Shown: positions 44,941 to 53,028 of the stretch, piece by piece
Layout of the letters: each line of letters starts with the position of its first letter
How positions within the stretch are numbered: position 1 is the first letter of the stretch
Source of the DNA: Sulfitobacter pontiacus
Lineage (GTDB): Bacteria; Pseudomonadota; Alphaproteobacteria; Rhodobacterales; Rhodobacteraceae
DNA length: 64,000 bases
Assembly: GCF_040790665.1 (NCBI RefSeq)
Contig: NZ_CP160850.1
Span: 1 to 64,000, forward strand
Direction of reading: 5' to 3'
The notes under the pieces: model-generated
The model's input: only the letters and a program-made list of their open reading frames with translations
Told to the model about the DNA's origin: nothing
Databases searched by the model: none
Made by a program: the position numbers and the translations under genes

Positions 44941-45815
44941 TGACACTGGACCAGTTGCGCATTTTCGTTGCCGTGGCAGAGCGTGAACACATGACCCGCG
45001 CCGCCGAAGCATTGAACCAGACCCAGAGTGCGACCAGCGCTGCCATCGCCGCGCTGGAAGATCGTCATAACCTGCGCCTCTTTGATCGTATCGGACGGCG
45101 GATTGTGCTGACCGATGCGGGGCGCGATTTTCTGGGCGAAGCCCGTGCCGTACTGGCCCGCGCAGCCATCGCCAGCCAGCGGCTGGATGATCTGGCGGGG
45201 GTGAAACGCGGCAGGCTTCGGCTTGCGGCAAGCCAGACGGTCGCGAACTACTGGTTGCCCGCGGTGATCGCGCGGTTCCGCGCGGCGCACCCCGAGATCG
45301 CGCTGACAGTGCGGATCGGCAACAGCGACGACGCCGCCCGCGCGGTCGAAGCATTGCAAGCTGACATCGGCATTATCGAGGGGGACTGCCAGCTCACCAC
45401 ACTCCGCGCTAAGGCGGTGGCGGGGGACACGCTGCGGCTGGTGTTCCCAAGCGGTGCCGCGGCGGGCGATCTTTCGCCTGAACGCTTGCGCCAGACCCCT
45501 TGGATCCTGCGGGAAGCAGGGTCAGGCACGCGCGACAGTTTTCTGCAGTGGCTCGGGCGGCAGGGCTTGGGGCTGGAGAATCTGGAAAGCACACTGGAGC
45601 TTCCGTCAAACGAGGCGGTGTGCAGCGCGGTCGAAGCGGGCATCGGTGCCGCGCTGCTGTCCGATCTGGTGGTCCGCCGGTCGATCGAGGCGGGGCGGAT
45701 GGTCGACGTGCCCATCGACACCCCGCAGCGACGGTTTCACATCCTGACCCATGCCGAACGCCAACCAAGCGCGCTTGAGGCCCGGTTCATCCACCACGCC
45801 GAGACAAGCTTTTAG
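44940..45815 (+). CDS. LysR-family regulator paired with YeiH
   Basis: 291 residues. N-terminal HTH (LDQLRIFVAVAEREHMTRAAEALNQTQSATSAAIAALE) and CysB/CbbR-like effector domain. The ATG at 44940 overlaps the YeiH stop (TGATGA). LysR genes beside YeiH usually respond to sulfur compounds; that is inference here. In most cases such regulators are divergent, so co-directional coupling is worth noting. Confidence 0.9.
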   Translation: MTLDQLRIFVAVAEREHMTRAAEALNQTQSATSAAIAALEDRHNLRLFDRIGRRIVLTDAGRDFLGEARAVLARAAIASQRLDDLAGVKRGRLRLAASQTVANYWLPAVIARFRAAHPEIALTVRIGNSDDAARAVEALQADIGIIEGDCQLTTLRAKAVAGDTLRLVFPSGAAAGDLSPERLRQTPWILREAGSGTRDSFLQWLGRQGLGLENLESTLELPSNEAVCSAVEAGIGAALLSDLVVRRSIEAGRMVDVPIDTPQRRFHILTHAERQPSALEARFIHHAETSF

Positions 45816-45824
45816 GCTCCGCTG

Positions 45825-47093
45825 CTAGATAAGCTTCTGCCGCGCATCGGGGACAGTGGCGGGCGCCATCTTGGCGGCCTGGATCATCGCGGTTTTACCC
45901 CGCCACGCGGGCAGGCGGATGACGGCGCGGCTGTGATCCGCTTCTGCGTGGACCTCAAAATCGCCGCCGTGCATCTCGACCAGCTTGCGGGTCAGGGGCA
46001 GCCCCAGACCCAGCCCGCCCTTGGTCGCGCGGTGGTCCAGCGACCCGCCCACGACAAAAGGTTTGTAAAGTTCGGCCAGTTCGACATGTTCGTCGAAACT
46101 GCCGTTGTCCCGGACCGAAATCTCGATGTTCCCGTCCATGTCCTGAAACGTCTCTAGGGTGATGTCGGTCCCGCCGTGCATCACGGCATTCAACACCAAG
46201 GCTGTGACGGCAAGCTCGATCTGTTCGGCGTCCACATGCAGCGTATCCAGCATCACAGTATCACGAAGCGTGACCGTTTTGGCCGCCACATCCGTGGTGG
46301 GGAACTGCAACCTTGCAACCGCGCTCAGGATCGCGGCAAGGTCGCAGTTTTGTTCGTTCAACCGCAGCTCGCCGGTGCTGGCGTTACTATAGGACAGGAT
46401 CGTTTCAATCAGTTTCGTCAGGTGATCCACCGACCGACGGGCCGAATGGATCAGCGTGGGGTTAGTACCGGTGCTTGCTGTCGCCTCCAACAGCTTGAGA
46501 CTGCCGAAAAGTACGGTGAGCGGCGTGCGCAACTCGTGCCCGACCAAGGTCAGGAAGGCTGATTGCGCGGTTTTATCCTGCTGCACTTCGGGGGCTTCGG
46601 GTTGGCTCCGCTCTAGTGCGGCAACGACGATACGACCCAGATCGGTGAGCAGGGCAATCTGCTTTTCCGAAGGGTATTCATGGGGCTTCAGGTCCAGCGC
46701 ACAAAGGCTGCCAAAGCGGTGACCGGAGGACAGGATAAGCGGCACACCCGCGTAATAGCGCGCCTCCGGCCCGCCCTTGGCGACCATCGGGTGCCGTTCA
46801 AAGCGGGCGTCCTTGCTGAGATCGGGCACGATCATCGGCGCGTCGGACATAATGGTGTGCGCACAAAAACCGGTGTCCTTAGGCATCGGGTCCAGATGCA
46901 TGCCCACAACGGATTTATACCACTGGCTGTCCTCTTCGACCACGCTGATATGCGCAATCGGACAGTCAAGCAGGGTGCGCGCCGCCTCGCATATCGTGTC
47001 AAACAACGCTTCGTTTTGTGCGGTCAGTCCCGGAATGTCAAAAACGGCGCGCAGGCGGGCTTCTTCGTTAAAGGGGATCGGATAGGTTCTCAT
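45825..47093 (-). CDS. GAF-domain sensor histidine kinase
   Basis: 422 residues, no TM segments. GAF domain at about 30-165 (ISVVEEDSQWYKSV, DTGFCAHTIM, YYAGVPLI...GSLCALD). HisKA follows with the phospho-acceptor in FLTLVGHELRTPLT near residue 187, then an HATPase domain (N-box NAVMHG, G-box GGLGLGLPLTRKLVEMHGG). The DTGFCAHTI and SLCALD pattern is like the GAF of cytosolic light/redox-type kinases. No response regulator is adjacent. AAGGAG precedes the ATG. Confidence 0.9.
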   Translation of the reverse strand: MRTYPIPFNEEARLRAVFDIPGLTAQNEALFDTICEAARTLLDCPIAHISVVEEDSQWYKSVVGMHLDPMPKDTGFCAHTIMSDAPMIVPDLSKDARFERHPMVAKGGPEARYYAGVPLILSSGHRFGSLCALDLKPHEYPSEKQIALLTDLGRIVVAALERSQPEAPEVQQDKTAQSAFLTLVGHELRTPLTVLFGSLKLLEATASTGTNPTLIHSARRSVDHLTKLIETILSYSNASTGELRLNEQNCDLAAILSAVARLQFPTTDVAAKTVTLRDTVMLDTLHVDAEQIELAVTALVLNAVMHGGTDITLETFQDMDGNIEISVRDNGSFDEHVELAELYKPFVVGGSLDHRATKGGLGLGLPLTRKLVEMHGGDFEVHAEADHSRAVIRLPAWRGKTAMIQAAKMAPATVPDARQKLI

Positions 47094-47290
47094 GCGGGGC
47101 TCCTTGGCTTTGGGTCAACTTGGTTAACAAATTAGGCATTCCTGCGGTCGCTTCGTGTCAGGACGGGGGGATAAGTAAGGTATGTTGACGTCACGGAAGT
47201 CGCGGCGGGCCGCCCACACATATGGTGGTTTCCAATCGCGGCGTTCCCTCCTATCGTTGCATCAACACGCAGGGCGAAGGGGGCGGAACG

Positions 47291-47917
47291 ATGACATCCC
47301 ACGGGCATGATCACGACGGCGATCATTCACATCTGACAGAAACCGAGGCGCGGGTGAGGGCGCTGGAAAGCCTGCTGAGCGCTAAGGGCTATATCGACAG
47401 CGCGGCGGTGGACCGTATCATCCAGACCTACGAGACCAAGATCGGCCCGCGCAACGGCGCGCATGTGGTGGCGAAATCATGGGTCGAGCCGGAATTCGAG
47501 GCTTGGCTGCGGCGCGATTCCTCTGCAGCGATCCATTCGCTTGGGTATCATTCCCGTCAGGGCGAGCATATCGAAGCGGTGTTCAACTCGGACGAGGTGC
47601 ATCATCTGGTCGTCTGCACGCTGTGCTCTTGCTACCCGTGGTCGGTGCTGGGGCTGCCGCCGACGTGGTATAAATCACCTCCCTTCCGGTCACGGGCGGT
47701 GATTGATCCGCGTGGGGTGCTGGCGGAGTTCGGCGTGACCCTTGATCCGGCAACGCGGGTCGAGGTGCATGATTCAACCGCCGAGATCCGCTATCTCGTG
47801 ATCCCGCAGCGCCCGGCGGGAACCGAAGGCTATTCGATGGAACAGTTGGCCGATCTGGTGACACGCAATGCGATGATCGGGACAGGGCTGACGCGCGCGC
47901 CGCAGGTGGCATCATGA
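47291..47917 (+). CDS. nthA: Nitrile hydratase alpha subunit, cobalt-type
   Basis: 208 residues; with the beta subunit it hydrates nitriles to amides. The metal-binding motif is VCTLCSC (Cys 109, 112, 114); Thr between the first Cys and Leu indicates non-corrin cobalt rather than iron (VCSLCSC). Cys112 and Cys114 are the residues oxidised to sulfinic and sulfenic acid in this family. The N-terminus is His-rich (HGHDHDGDHSH) and could bind metal. Start at 47291 has a G-rich RBS. First of three coupled genes. Confidence 0.94.
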   Translation: MTSHGHDHDGDHSHLTETEARVRALESLLSAKGYIDSAAVDRIIQTYETKIGPRNGAHVVAKSWVEPEFEAWLRRDSSAAIHSLGYHSRQGEHIEAVFNSDEVHHLVVCTLCSCYPWSVLGLPPTWYKSPPFRSRAVIDPRGVLAEFGVTLDPATRVEVHDSTAEIRYLVIPQRPAGTEGYSMEQLADLVTRNAMIGTGLTRAPQVAS

Positions 47918-48576
47918 ACGGCGGGGCGGACCTTGGCGGGATGATGGGCTTTGGCCCTGTGGTGCAAGAAGAGGACGAACCGCTGTTTCACGCCCCCTGG
48001 GAGGCCCGCGCGCTTGGTATCGTGGTGGCGCTTGGGGCCTGCGGGCAGTGGAATATCGATGCTGCGCGATCCGCGCGCGAGGATATGCATCCGGGCGATT
48101 ATACCCGCACGCCCTATTACGCGATCTGGCTGAAAGCGGCCAAGCGGTTGATGGTGGAAAAGGGGATGCTCACCGAGGCAGAGATCGCGCAATCGGTGCC
48201 GCTGACCCCCGCCGCGGCGATCAAACGCAAGCTTGCTGCCGAAGATGTCGACGACATGTTGGCGGCGGGGGGGCCGGCGGATCGGCCCGCGACTGGGACC
48301 CCGGCCTTTGCCGTCGGGGATCAGATCAGAACGATTAACAACCATCCCGCCACCCACACCCGCATGGCACGTTATGCCCGCGACAAGATCGGGACGATCA
48401 CCAAGGTGCACGGGTTTCACGTCTTTCCCGATAGCAATGCGCAAGGGCAGGGCGAGGATCCGCAATGGCTGTATCAGGTGGCCTTTTCGGCGCGCACGCT
48501 TTGGGGCGATCAGGCGCGCGCGGATGACAGCGTGACCCTTGATCTGTGGGAACCCTATCTAAGGACCGTATCATGA
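47914..48576 (+). CDS. nthB: Nitrile hydratase beta subunit
   Basis: 220 residues. Opening MNGGADLGGMMGFGPV...EPLFHAPWEARAL is characteristic, as is the C-terminal SH3-like barrel (F-x-VGDQIRTINNHPATHTRMARYARDKIG ... YQVAFSARTLWG). It overlaps nthA and the accessory gene by 4 bp each. Gene order alpha-beta-accessory is the order more usual for iron-type operons, although the metal motif is the cobalt type. Confidence 0.94.
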   Translation: MNGGADLGGMMGFGPVVQEEDEPLFHAPWEARALGIVVALGACGQWNIDAARSAREDMHPGDYTRTPYYAIWLKAAKRLMVEKGMLTEAEIAQSVPLTPAAAIKRKLAAEDVDDMLAAGGPADRPATGTPAFAVGDQIRTINNHPATHTRMARYARDKIGTITKVHGFHVFPDSNAQGQGEDPQWLYQVAFSARTLWGDQARADDSVTLDLWEPYLRTVS

Positions 48577-48899
48577 CCCTGCCCGATCTTTCGCTTTTGC
48601 CCGATATTACGCTGTCGGATGATGAACCGGTGTTTGACGCGCCGTGGCAGGCGCAGGCCTTTGCGATGGCGGTGTCCCTGCATCAATCGGGGGCCTTCAC
48701 ATGGGCCGAATGGGCGCAAGCGCTGACCGCAGAGGTGCATTCAGGGACAGAGCGTGACTACTACCAGCACTGGCTGACCGCGCTGGAAAAGATCGTGGCG
48801 CAGAAGCAGCTGACAACGGCGGCCGAGCTGACGGCGTGTAAAGACGCATGGCACGAAGCGGCGGCGCGGACGCCTCACGGGCAAGCTATCACGCTGTAG
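48573..48899 (+). CDS. Nitrile hydratase accessory protein (P14K-like activator)
   Basis: 108 residues, homologous to the N-terminal part of the beta subunit (EPVFDAPWQAQAFAMAVSLHQSGAFTWAEWAQAL ... YYQHWLTALEKIV). In cobalt enzymes this protein exchanges subunits to load the metal. Start at 48573 couples to nthB through ATGA. No amidase follows, so the amide product must be handled elsewhere. Confidence 0.88.
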   Translation: MTLPDLSLLPDITLSDDEPVFDAPWQAQAFAMAVSLHQSGAFTWAEWAQALTAEVHSGTERDYYQHWLTALEKIVAQKQLTTAAELTACKDAWHEAAARTPHGQAITL

Positions 48900-48904
48900 A
48901 AAGC

Positions 48905-48932
48905 TCCGGCGCGGAAAGCTCCGCGCCGGAGG
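48905..48932. terminator. Hairpin between convergent nitrile hydratase and TRAP operons
   Basis: Perfect 12-bp stem CTCCGGCGCGGA / TCCGCGCCGGAG with a 4-nt loop, directly after the accessory gene stop. No T run, so a terminator role is plausible but not certain. Confidence 0.55.
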
Positions 48933-48939
48933 CGATGTC

Positions 48940-50250
48940 TTAGCGGCCGACCCAATCGGGCAGGAACATCACGATATCGGGCACGGCGATCAACGCCGCC
49001 ACGATCAACAGATCAACGATGACGAACCAGAACACGCCCTTGAAGATCGTGGACAGCGACGCGGTATTGCCGACCACTCCTTTGATCACAAAGACGTTCA
49101 TCCCCATGGGCGGCGTGATCATCCCGATCTCGAGCAGTTTGACCAGCACCACACCGAACCACAGCAGGCTATAGCCCGTCTCTTCGACGATGGGCAGAAC
49201 GATAGGCAAGGTCAGCAGCATCGCACCGACGGGCTCCAGCATCATGCCAAGCGCAAGATAGACGCAAACGATGCCGATCATGATCAACAGCGGCGCGGCA
49301 CCAAAGCCCAGGATCGCATCGGACAGCGCGTCCCCGATCCCCGACAGCGCCAGAAAGCGTGTCAGCAGGCTGGCCCCCACGGCGATGATCAGCAAAGCTG
49401 CGGTGGTGGTCAGTGTTTCGGTGATCGCCATGCGCAGCGCCTTGAACGTCAGCGTGCGGTACAGCAGGGCGACAATGGTCGACAGCATGGCCCCGATGGC
49501 GCCCGCTTCGGTCGGGGTGAACGCCCCGCCAAACAGACCCGCGAACACACCGATCACGATCAGCAGCACCGGCCATGTCTGACCCAATGCCTTGATCTTT
49601 TCCGCGCGCGTCGCGCTGATCTGGACCGGAGGGGCAAGATCAGGGTTCATCTTCACCCGCACGAGGATCAGCACGATATAGGCGACCAGCGTGATCACCC
49701 CGACCACCAGACCACCTAGGAAGAGCGCGCTGACTGACTGCCGCGAGATGATGCCGTAGAGGATCATCAGGATGGATGGTGGGATCAGGGCACCAATGGT
49801 CCCCGCCGCGGCAACGGTGCCCGTCGCCAGTTCGGGGCTGTACCGGTGACGCACCATTTCAGGTACCGCGATTTTACCCATCGCCGCAGAGCAGGCGACC
49901 GACGATCCGGTCACAGCGGCAAAACCCGCGCAGCCAAAGACTGACGCAATCGCAAGGCCGCCCGGTAGGCTCGACAGCCAGATCTGCGCGGCGTTGAACA
50001 GCCCCTGCGTCAGCCTTGTGTGATAACAGATGAACCCCATGAACAGGAAGGCGGGGATAGAGCTCAGCACCCATGAATTGGCAAAGCTATAGGGCACGAT
50101 CCCGAGGCTCCCCCAGGCGATGTTCCAGTTGAACATGGACCAAAGCCCGCCAAAGGACACGGCGATCAGCGAGATGCCGATCGGGATACGCATCAGGATC
50201 ATCGCCAGCAGGATCGCGATAAAGATGCCTGCGATTTGTAACTCGGTCAT
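48940..50250 (-). CDS. dctM: TRAP transporter large permease subunit, system 2
   Basis: 436 residues, DctM family. IPIGISLIAVSFGGL near the start, SSIPAFLFMGF, GCAGFAAVTGSSVACSAAMG, AAGTIGALIPPS and KLLEIGMITPPMGMNVFVIK are standard landmarks. It is 4-bp coupled to the small subunit. Last gene of dctPQM and convergent with the nitrile hydratase operon. Confidence 0.93.
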   Translation of the reverse strand: MTELQIAGIFIAILLAMILMRIPIGISLIAVSFGGLWSMFNWNIAWGSLGIVPYSFANSWVLSSIPAFLFMGFICYHTRLTQGLFNAAQIWLSSLPGGLAIASVFGCAGFAAVTGSSVACSAAMGKIAVPEMVRHRYSPELATGTVAAAGTIGALIPPSILMILYGIISRQSVSALFLGGLVVGVITLVAYIVLILVRVKMNPDLAPPVQISATRAEKIKALGQTWPVLLIVIGVFAGLFGGAFTPTEAGAIGAMLSTIVALLYRTLTFKALRMAITETLTTTAALLIIAVGASLLTRFLALSGIGDALSDAILGFGAAPLLIMIGIVCVYLALGMMLEPVGAMLLTLPIVLPIVEETGYSLLWFGVVLVKLLEIGMITPPMGMNVFVIKGVVGNTASLSTIFKGVFWFVIVDLLIVAALIAVPDIVMFLPDWVGR

Positions 50251-50795
50251 TGTGCGTCTCCGCCGGCTAGATAGGGGTCTTCAACCTGCAAGGCGTTCAA
50301 CCCGTGGGGGCGGCCGGTAAGGTGACAGATGAATTTCCACGCGGCGACGATCGACATCAGGCCAAAGCCCAAGGGCAGCGCCAGATAGGTGGGCCATGTG
50401 GTCACCTTCCCGCCTGCCTCGATCGAATAGGAGCCGCCGATAAATTTCGCCAAAGCCTCGTCTCCGGTGCGGATCGCGACGGTGGCGGTCACGATGCAGG
50501 TCAGCAGCAAGGCCAACCCCGCGAGAAAGCTTTGTACTTTGGTGGGAAACCTTTCGACCAGCAGTTCAACCGCGATGTGGCTGTCGTTTTGCTCCACCGC
50601 GGCGAGAGGCAGAAAGGCGATCGCGACCATATAAAAGGCCGAGACGTAAAGAATAGTAGAGTTCAGCGGCGTATCGAACGCAAAGCGCATGACCACGTCG
50701 ATGGTGACATGGGCAACCAGCATCAGAACAATGATACCAGCCAGCGAAGCGGTCAACGTGATCACCGCAGAGATCACTGACGCGATAAGTTTCAT
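50247..50795 (-). CDS. dctQ: TRAP transporter small permease subunit, system 2
   Basis: 182 residues, four TM helices, with VMRFAFDTPLN and the E-x-NDSHIAVELLVERFP loop typical of DctQ. The start at 50795 lacks a clear RBS; an upstream in-frame ATG at 50840 is possible but adds a basic, unlikely leader. Confidence 0.87.
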   Translation of the reverse strand: MKLIASVISAVITLTASLAGIIVLMLVAHVTIDVVMRFAFDTPLNSTILYVSAFYMVAIAFLPLAAVEQNDSHIAVELLVERFPTKVQSFLAGLALLLTCIVTATVAIRTGDEALAKFIGGSYSIEAGGKVTTWPTYLALPLGFGLMSIVAAWKFICHLTGRPHGLNALQVEDPYLAGGDAQ

Positions 50796-50877
50796 CGGAG
50801 TATCCGTTTGCAAAAGGGGCCGTCGGGGGGCCACGCGCATCGGCGCGGCACCCCGTTGTGATCAGCGGATGGGCGGC

Positions 50878-52029
50878 TTACTGCGCGTAAGTCGCTGGGT
50901 CCACTTTGGAAATCACCTGATCCCAGATCACTTGGTTCAACGCGTCAGCGCTGTCCACGTCGACCACCAGATCGTTCCACTTGGCCAACAGCGGCTCGAA
51001 ATCGGCGGCGATTTCATCGGCCCGCGCTACGTCGTAAGTGTCTTTGAACAGGGCGGAAACGGTCTTGAGGTCCTGACGGCTGAATTCCTTGACCGCTGCC
51101 AGCAGCTCTGCGTCGGGTTCGTGGATGTTGATCCCGGCCCCACGCGCATGTTCGATCGCCGTGGCATCGTCGGTGTAGAAGTTCCATGTTGTGTGCGCCG
51201 TCATCTGGCTGCCACCCCACAGCAGGGCTTCGCGCGCTGCGTCGTCCATGCCCTTCCAGCGGTCCGCATTCACATTTGCCGAGGAAACGCCCGCAAACAC
51301 ACCGCCCGGTACGGCCAGCGTGATGTCGGTGACGACCTCGTGCAGGTTGTAGTTTGTCAGCTCGGGCGCGGACAGCATGGCGCAGTCGATGATGCCTTGA
51401 TCCAGCGCTTCATAGGCTTCGGAAACGGGCAGACGCACGCCTTGGGCACCGAAAGCTTCGGCGAAACGTACGAAACCGGCACCACCGGCACGCAGACGCA
51501 GACCGTTCAGATCCTCGACGGAGGTGACTTTGACGTCCTTGCACAGCAGGTTGTACAGCGGGGTCACGCCGCCGCCGGTATAGACCTGATTTTGCGCGCT
51601 ATATTCTTCCAGACACTCGGGGCATTTGGTGAAGGTGTATTCGACCATCGCGCCGGTGAAGGCCAGCGGCTCTTTGCCTGTGGGTTCTTCCACAAGGTTC
51701 ACCAGCAGGTTCATCTCGTGCAGGAAGAGGTTGGTCGAATATTCCGCCGGATAGTAGGGCGGCAGCACAAAGCCGACATCCGCCAGACCGTCGCGCACAC
51801 CGGGCGAGGTTTCAGGCAGGCTCAGCAGGGACATCGCGAAACCGGTTACGTCGACTTCACCGTCAGAGCGTTCGGCCACGGCTTCGGCGTAGGCGTCAAC
51901 CGCCAGACCGATGGCAGAGTTATTCGGATAGCCGTAGGCAAAGTTCAGACGCTCTTTCGCGCTGGCCTGACCGGCGATGGCAACAGCAGCGACCAATGCG
52001 GTGACTGCGACGGATGATTTATAAGTCAT
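50878..52029 (-). CDS. dctP: TRAP transporter substrate-binding protein, system 2
   Basis: 383 residues from the ATG at 52029, which has GGAGGA upstream and opens a Sec signal (cleavage near GQASAKE). DctP-family features: LRLRAGGAGFVRFAEAFGAQGVRLPVSEAYEALDQGIIDCAMLS, with the conserved Arg of the carboxylate site. Three cysteines near KCPECLEEY and LLCKD are unusual for a DctP and may form a disulfide. The substrate is unknown. Confidence 0.9.
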   Translation of the reverse strand: MTYKSSVAVTALVAAVAIAGQASAKERLNFAYGYPNNSAIGLAVDAYAEAVAERSDGEVDVTGFAMSLLSLPETSPGVRDGLADVGFVLPPYYPAEYSTNLFLHEMNLLVNLVEEPTGKEPLAFTGAMVEYTFTKCPECLEEYSAQNQVYTGGGVTPLYNLLCKDVKVTSVEDLNGLRLRAGGAGFVRFAEAFGAQGVRLPVSEAYEALDQGIIDCAMLSAPELTNYNLHEVVTDITLAVPGGVFAGVSSANVNADRWKGMDDAAREALLWGGSQMTAHTTWNFYTDDATAIEHARGAGINIHEPDAELLAAVKEFSRQDLKTVSALFKDTYDVARADEIAADFEPLLAKWNDLVVDVDSADALNQVIWDQVISKVDPATYAQ

Positions 52030-52362
52030 GTATGTCCTCCCAAACATATATTTCGGGTCACGCAACCGCGCAAAACGCGTGGTTGCCCCTTGATTTTCGG
52101 TACTCGGCACACCGTCCATTCCCACGGTCTGATGTGTTGAGCCTGTGTTTTGACGGTCCAACATTCCGAGTAGTATGTTACTCTCGTAACAGGGCGCGCA
52201 GGTGTCAATAGCTGTCGGTGATGTAAGTGCGCTAACGGATAATTACGGGGGGTCCGCTGACGCAACGGCTTGTCACAACCGTTTTTTTCGGCTCAGTATT
52301 CACGCTACACGGGCAAAACCCCCCGTTCTTTACTGCGCACCCGCTGTCAAAGGCTGAACCGA
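52030..52362. promoter_or_regulatory. Divergent promoter region between TRAP system 2 and TetR gene
   Basis: 333 bp with no gene-like frame of its own. It contains the dyad TGTTAC-TCTC-GTAACA (52176-52191), described separately, and several AT-richer stretches suited to two divergent promoters. Confidence 0.5.
52176..52191. promoter_or_regulatory. Candidate TetR operator
   Basis: Inverted repeat with 6-bp perfect arms (TGTTAC / GTAACA) and a 4-nt spacer, in the middle of the divergent region between a TetR gene and the TRAP operon. Shape, size and place fit a TetR-family operator. Function is inferred. Confidence 0.5.
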
Positions 52363-53019
52363 ATGGACGAACACATCGATGACGACACGCTGACGGACGC
52401 CACCGAGGGGGCCGCGCCCAAGCATGACAGCCGCCGCGAGATCATCGAGGCGGCGGCGCAGTGCTTTATGCTCAAGGGGCTCGACAAGGCGACGATGGAC
52501 GATATCGCCGATGTTCTGGGTGCGACCAAGGGGCGGGTGTACCACCATTTCCGGTCCAAGAACGCGATCTATTTCGCGGTGTACCGACAGGCGATGCAAT
52601 ATTGTTTTGACGCGGTTACCCCGCTGATATCATTGAATACTTCCAACATCAGCAAGCTTGAATTGATGGCCCATGCCCATGCGCGTGTGATGATGGATAC
52701 GCTGCCCTATCAGCGCAGTATCCGCTTGGGCGTAGAGGTCTATTTGCGCGGCTCCACCACCGAAGCCGAGCGCGCCGTGCTGCGCGAGCTGATTACCCTG
52801 CGCAACGACTATGAAAATCTCTACCGCGAGGTGCTGCGCGCGGGTGTGGCGCAGGGGGAGTTGGACGTGCCAAACATCGAAATCGCCAGCCGTGCGTTGA
52901 TGGGTGCATTGAACGGGCTGGTTGACTGGTACCGTATCCGGCCCGATCAATCCGAGGCGGAGCGCGACGCGCTGGCCCGTGCCTTGGCGCATGCCGTGGT
53001 GCATGGCACCACGGCATAA
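52363..53019 (+). CDS. TetR-family regulator, probably of TRAP system 2
   Basis: 218 residues. The HTH is DSRREIIEAAAQCFMLKGLDKATMDDIADVLGATKGRVYHHFRSKNAIYF, preceded by an acidic ~20-residue tail. Ligand domain not recognised. It is divergent from the TRAP operon and convergent with RND system 2, which has its own TetR, so the TRAP operon is the more likely target. Confidence 0.88.
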   Translation: MDEHIDDDTLTDATEGAAPKHDSRREIIEAAAQCFMLKGLDKATMDDIADVLGATKGRVYHHFRSKNAIYFAVYRQAMQYCFDAVTPLISLNTSNISKLELMAHAHARVMMDTLPYQRSIRLGVEVYLRGSTTEAERAVLRELITLRNDYENLYREVLRAGVAQGELDVPNIEIASRALMGALNGLVDWYRIRPDQSEAERDALARALAHAVVHGTTA

Positions 53020-53028
53020 TCCGTTTTC

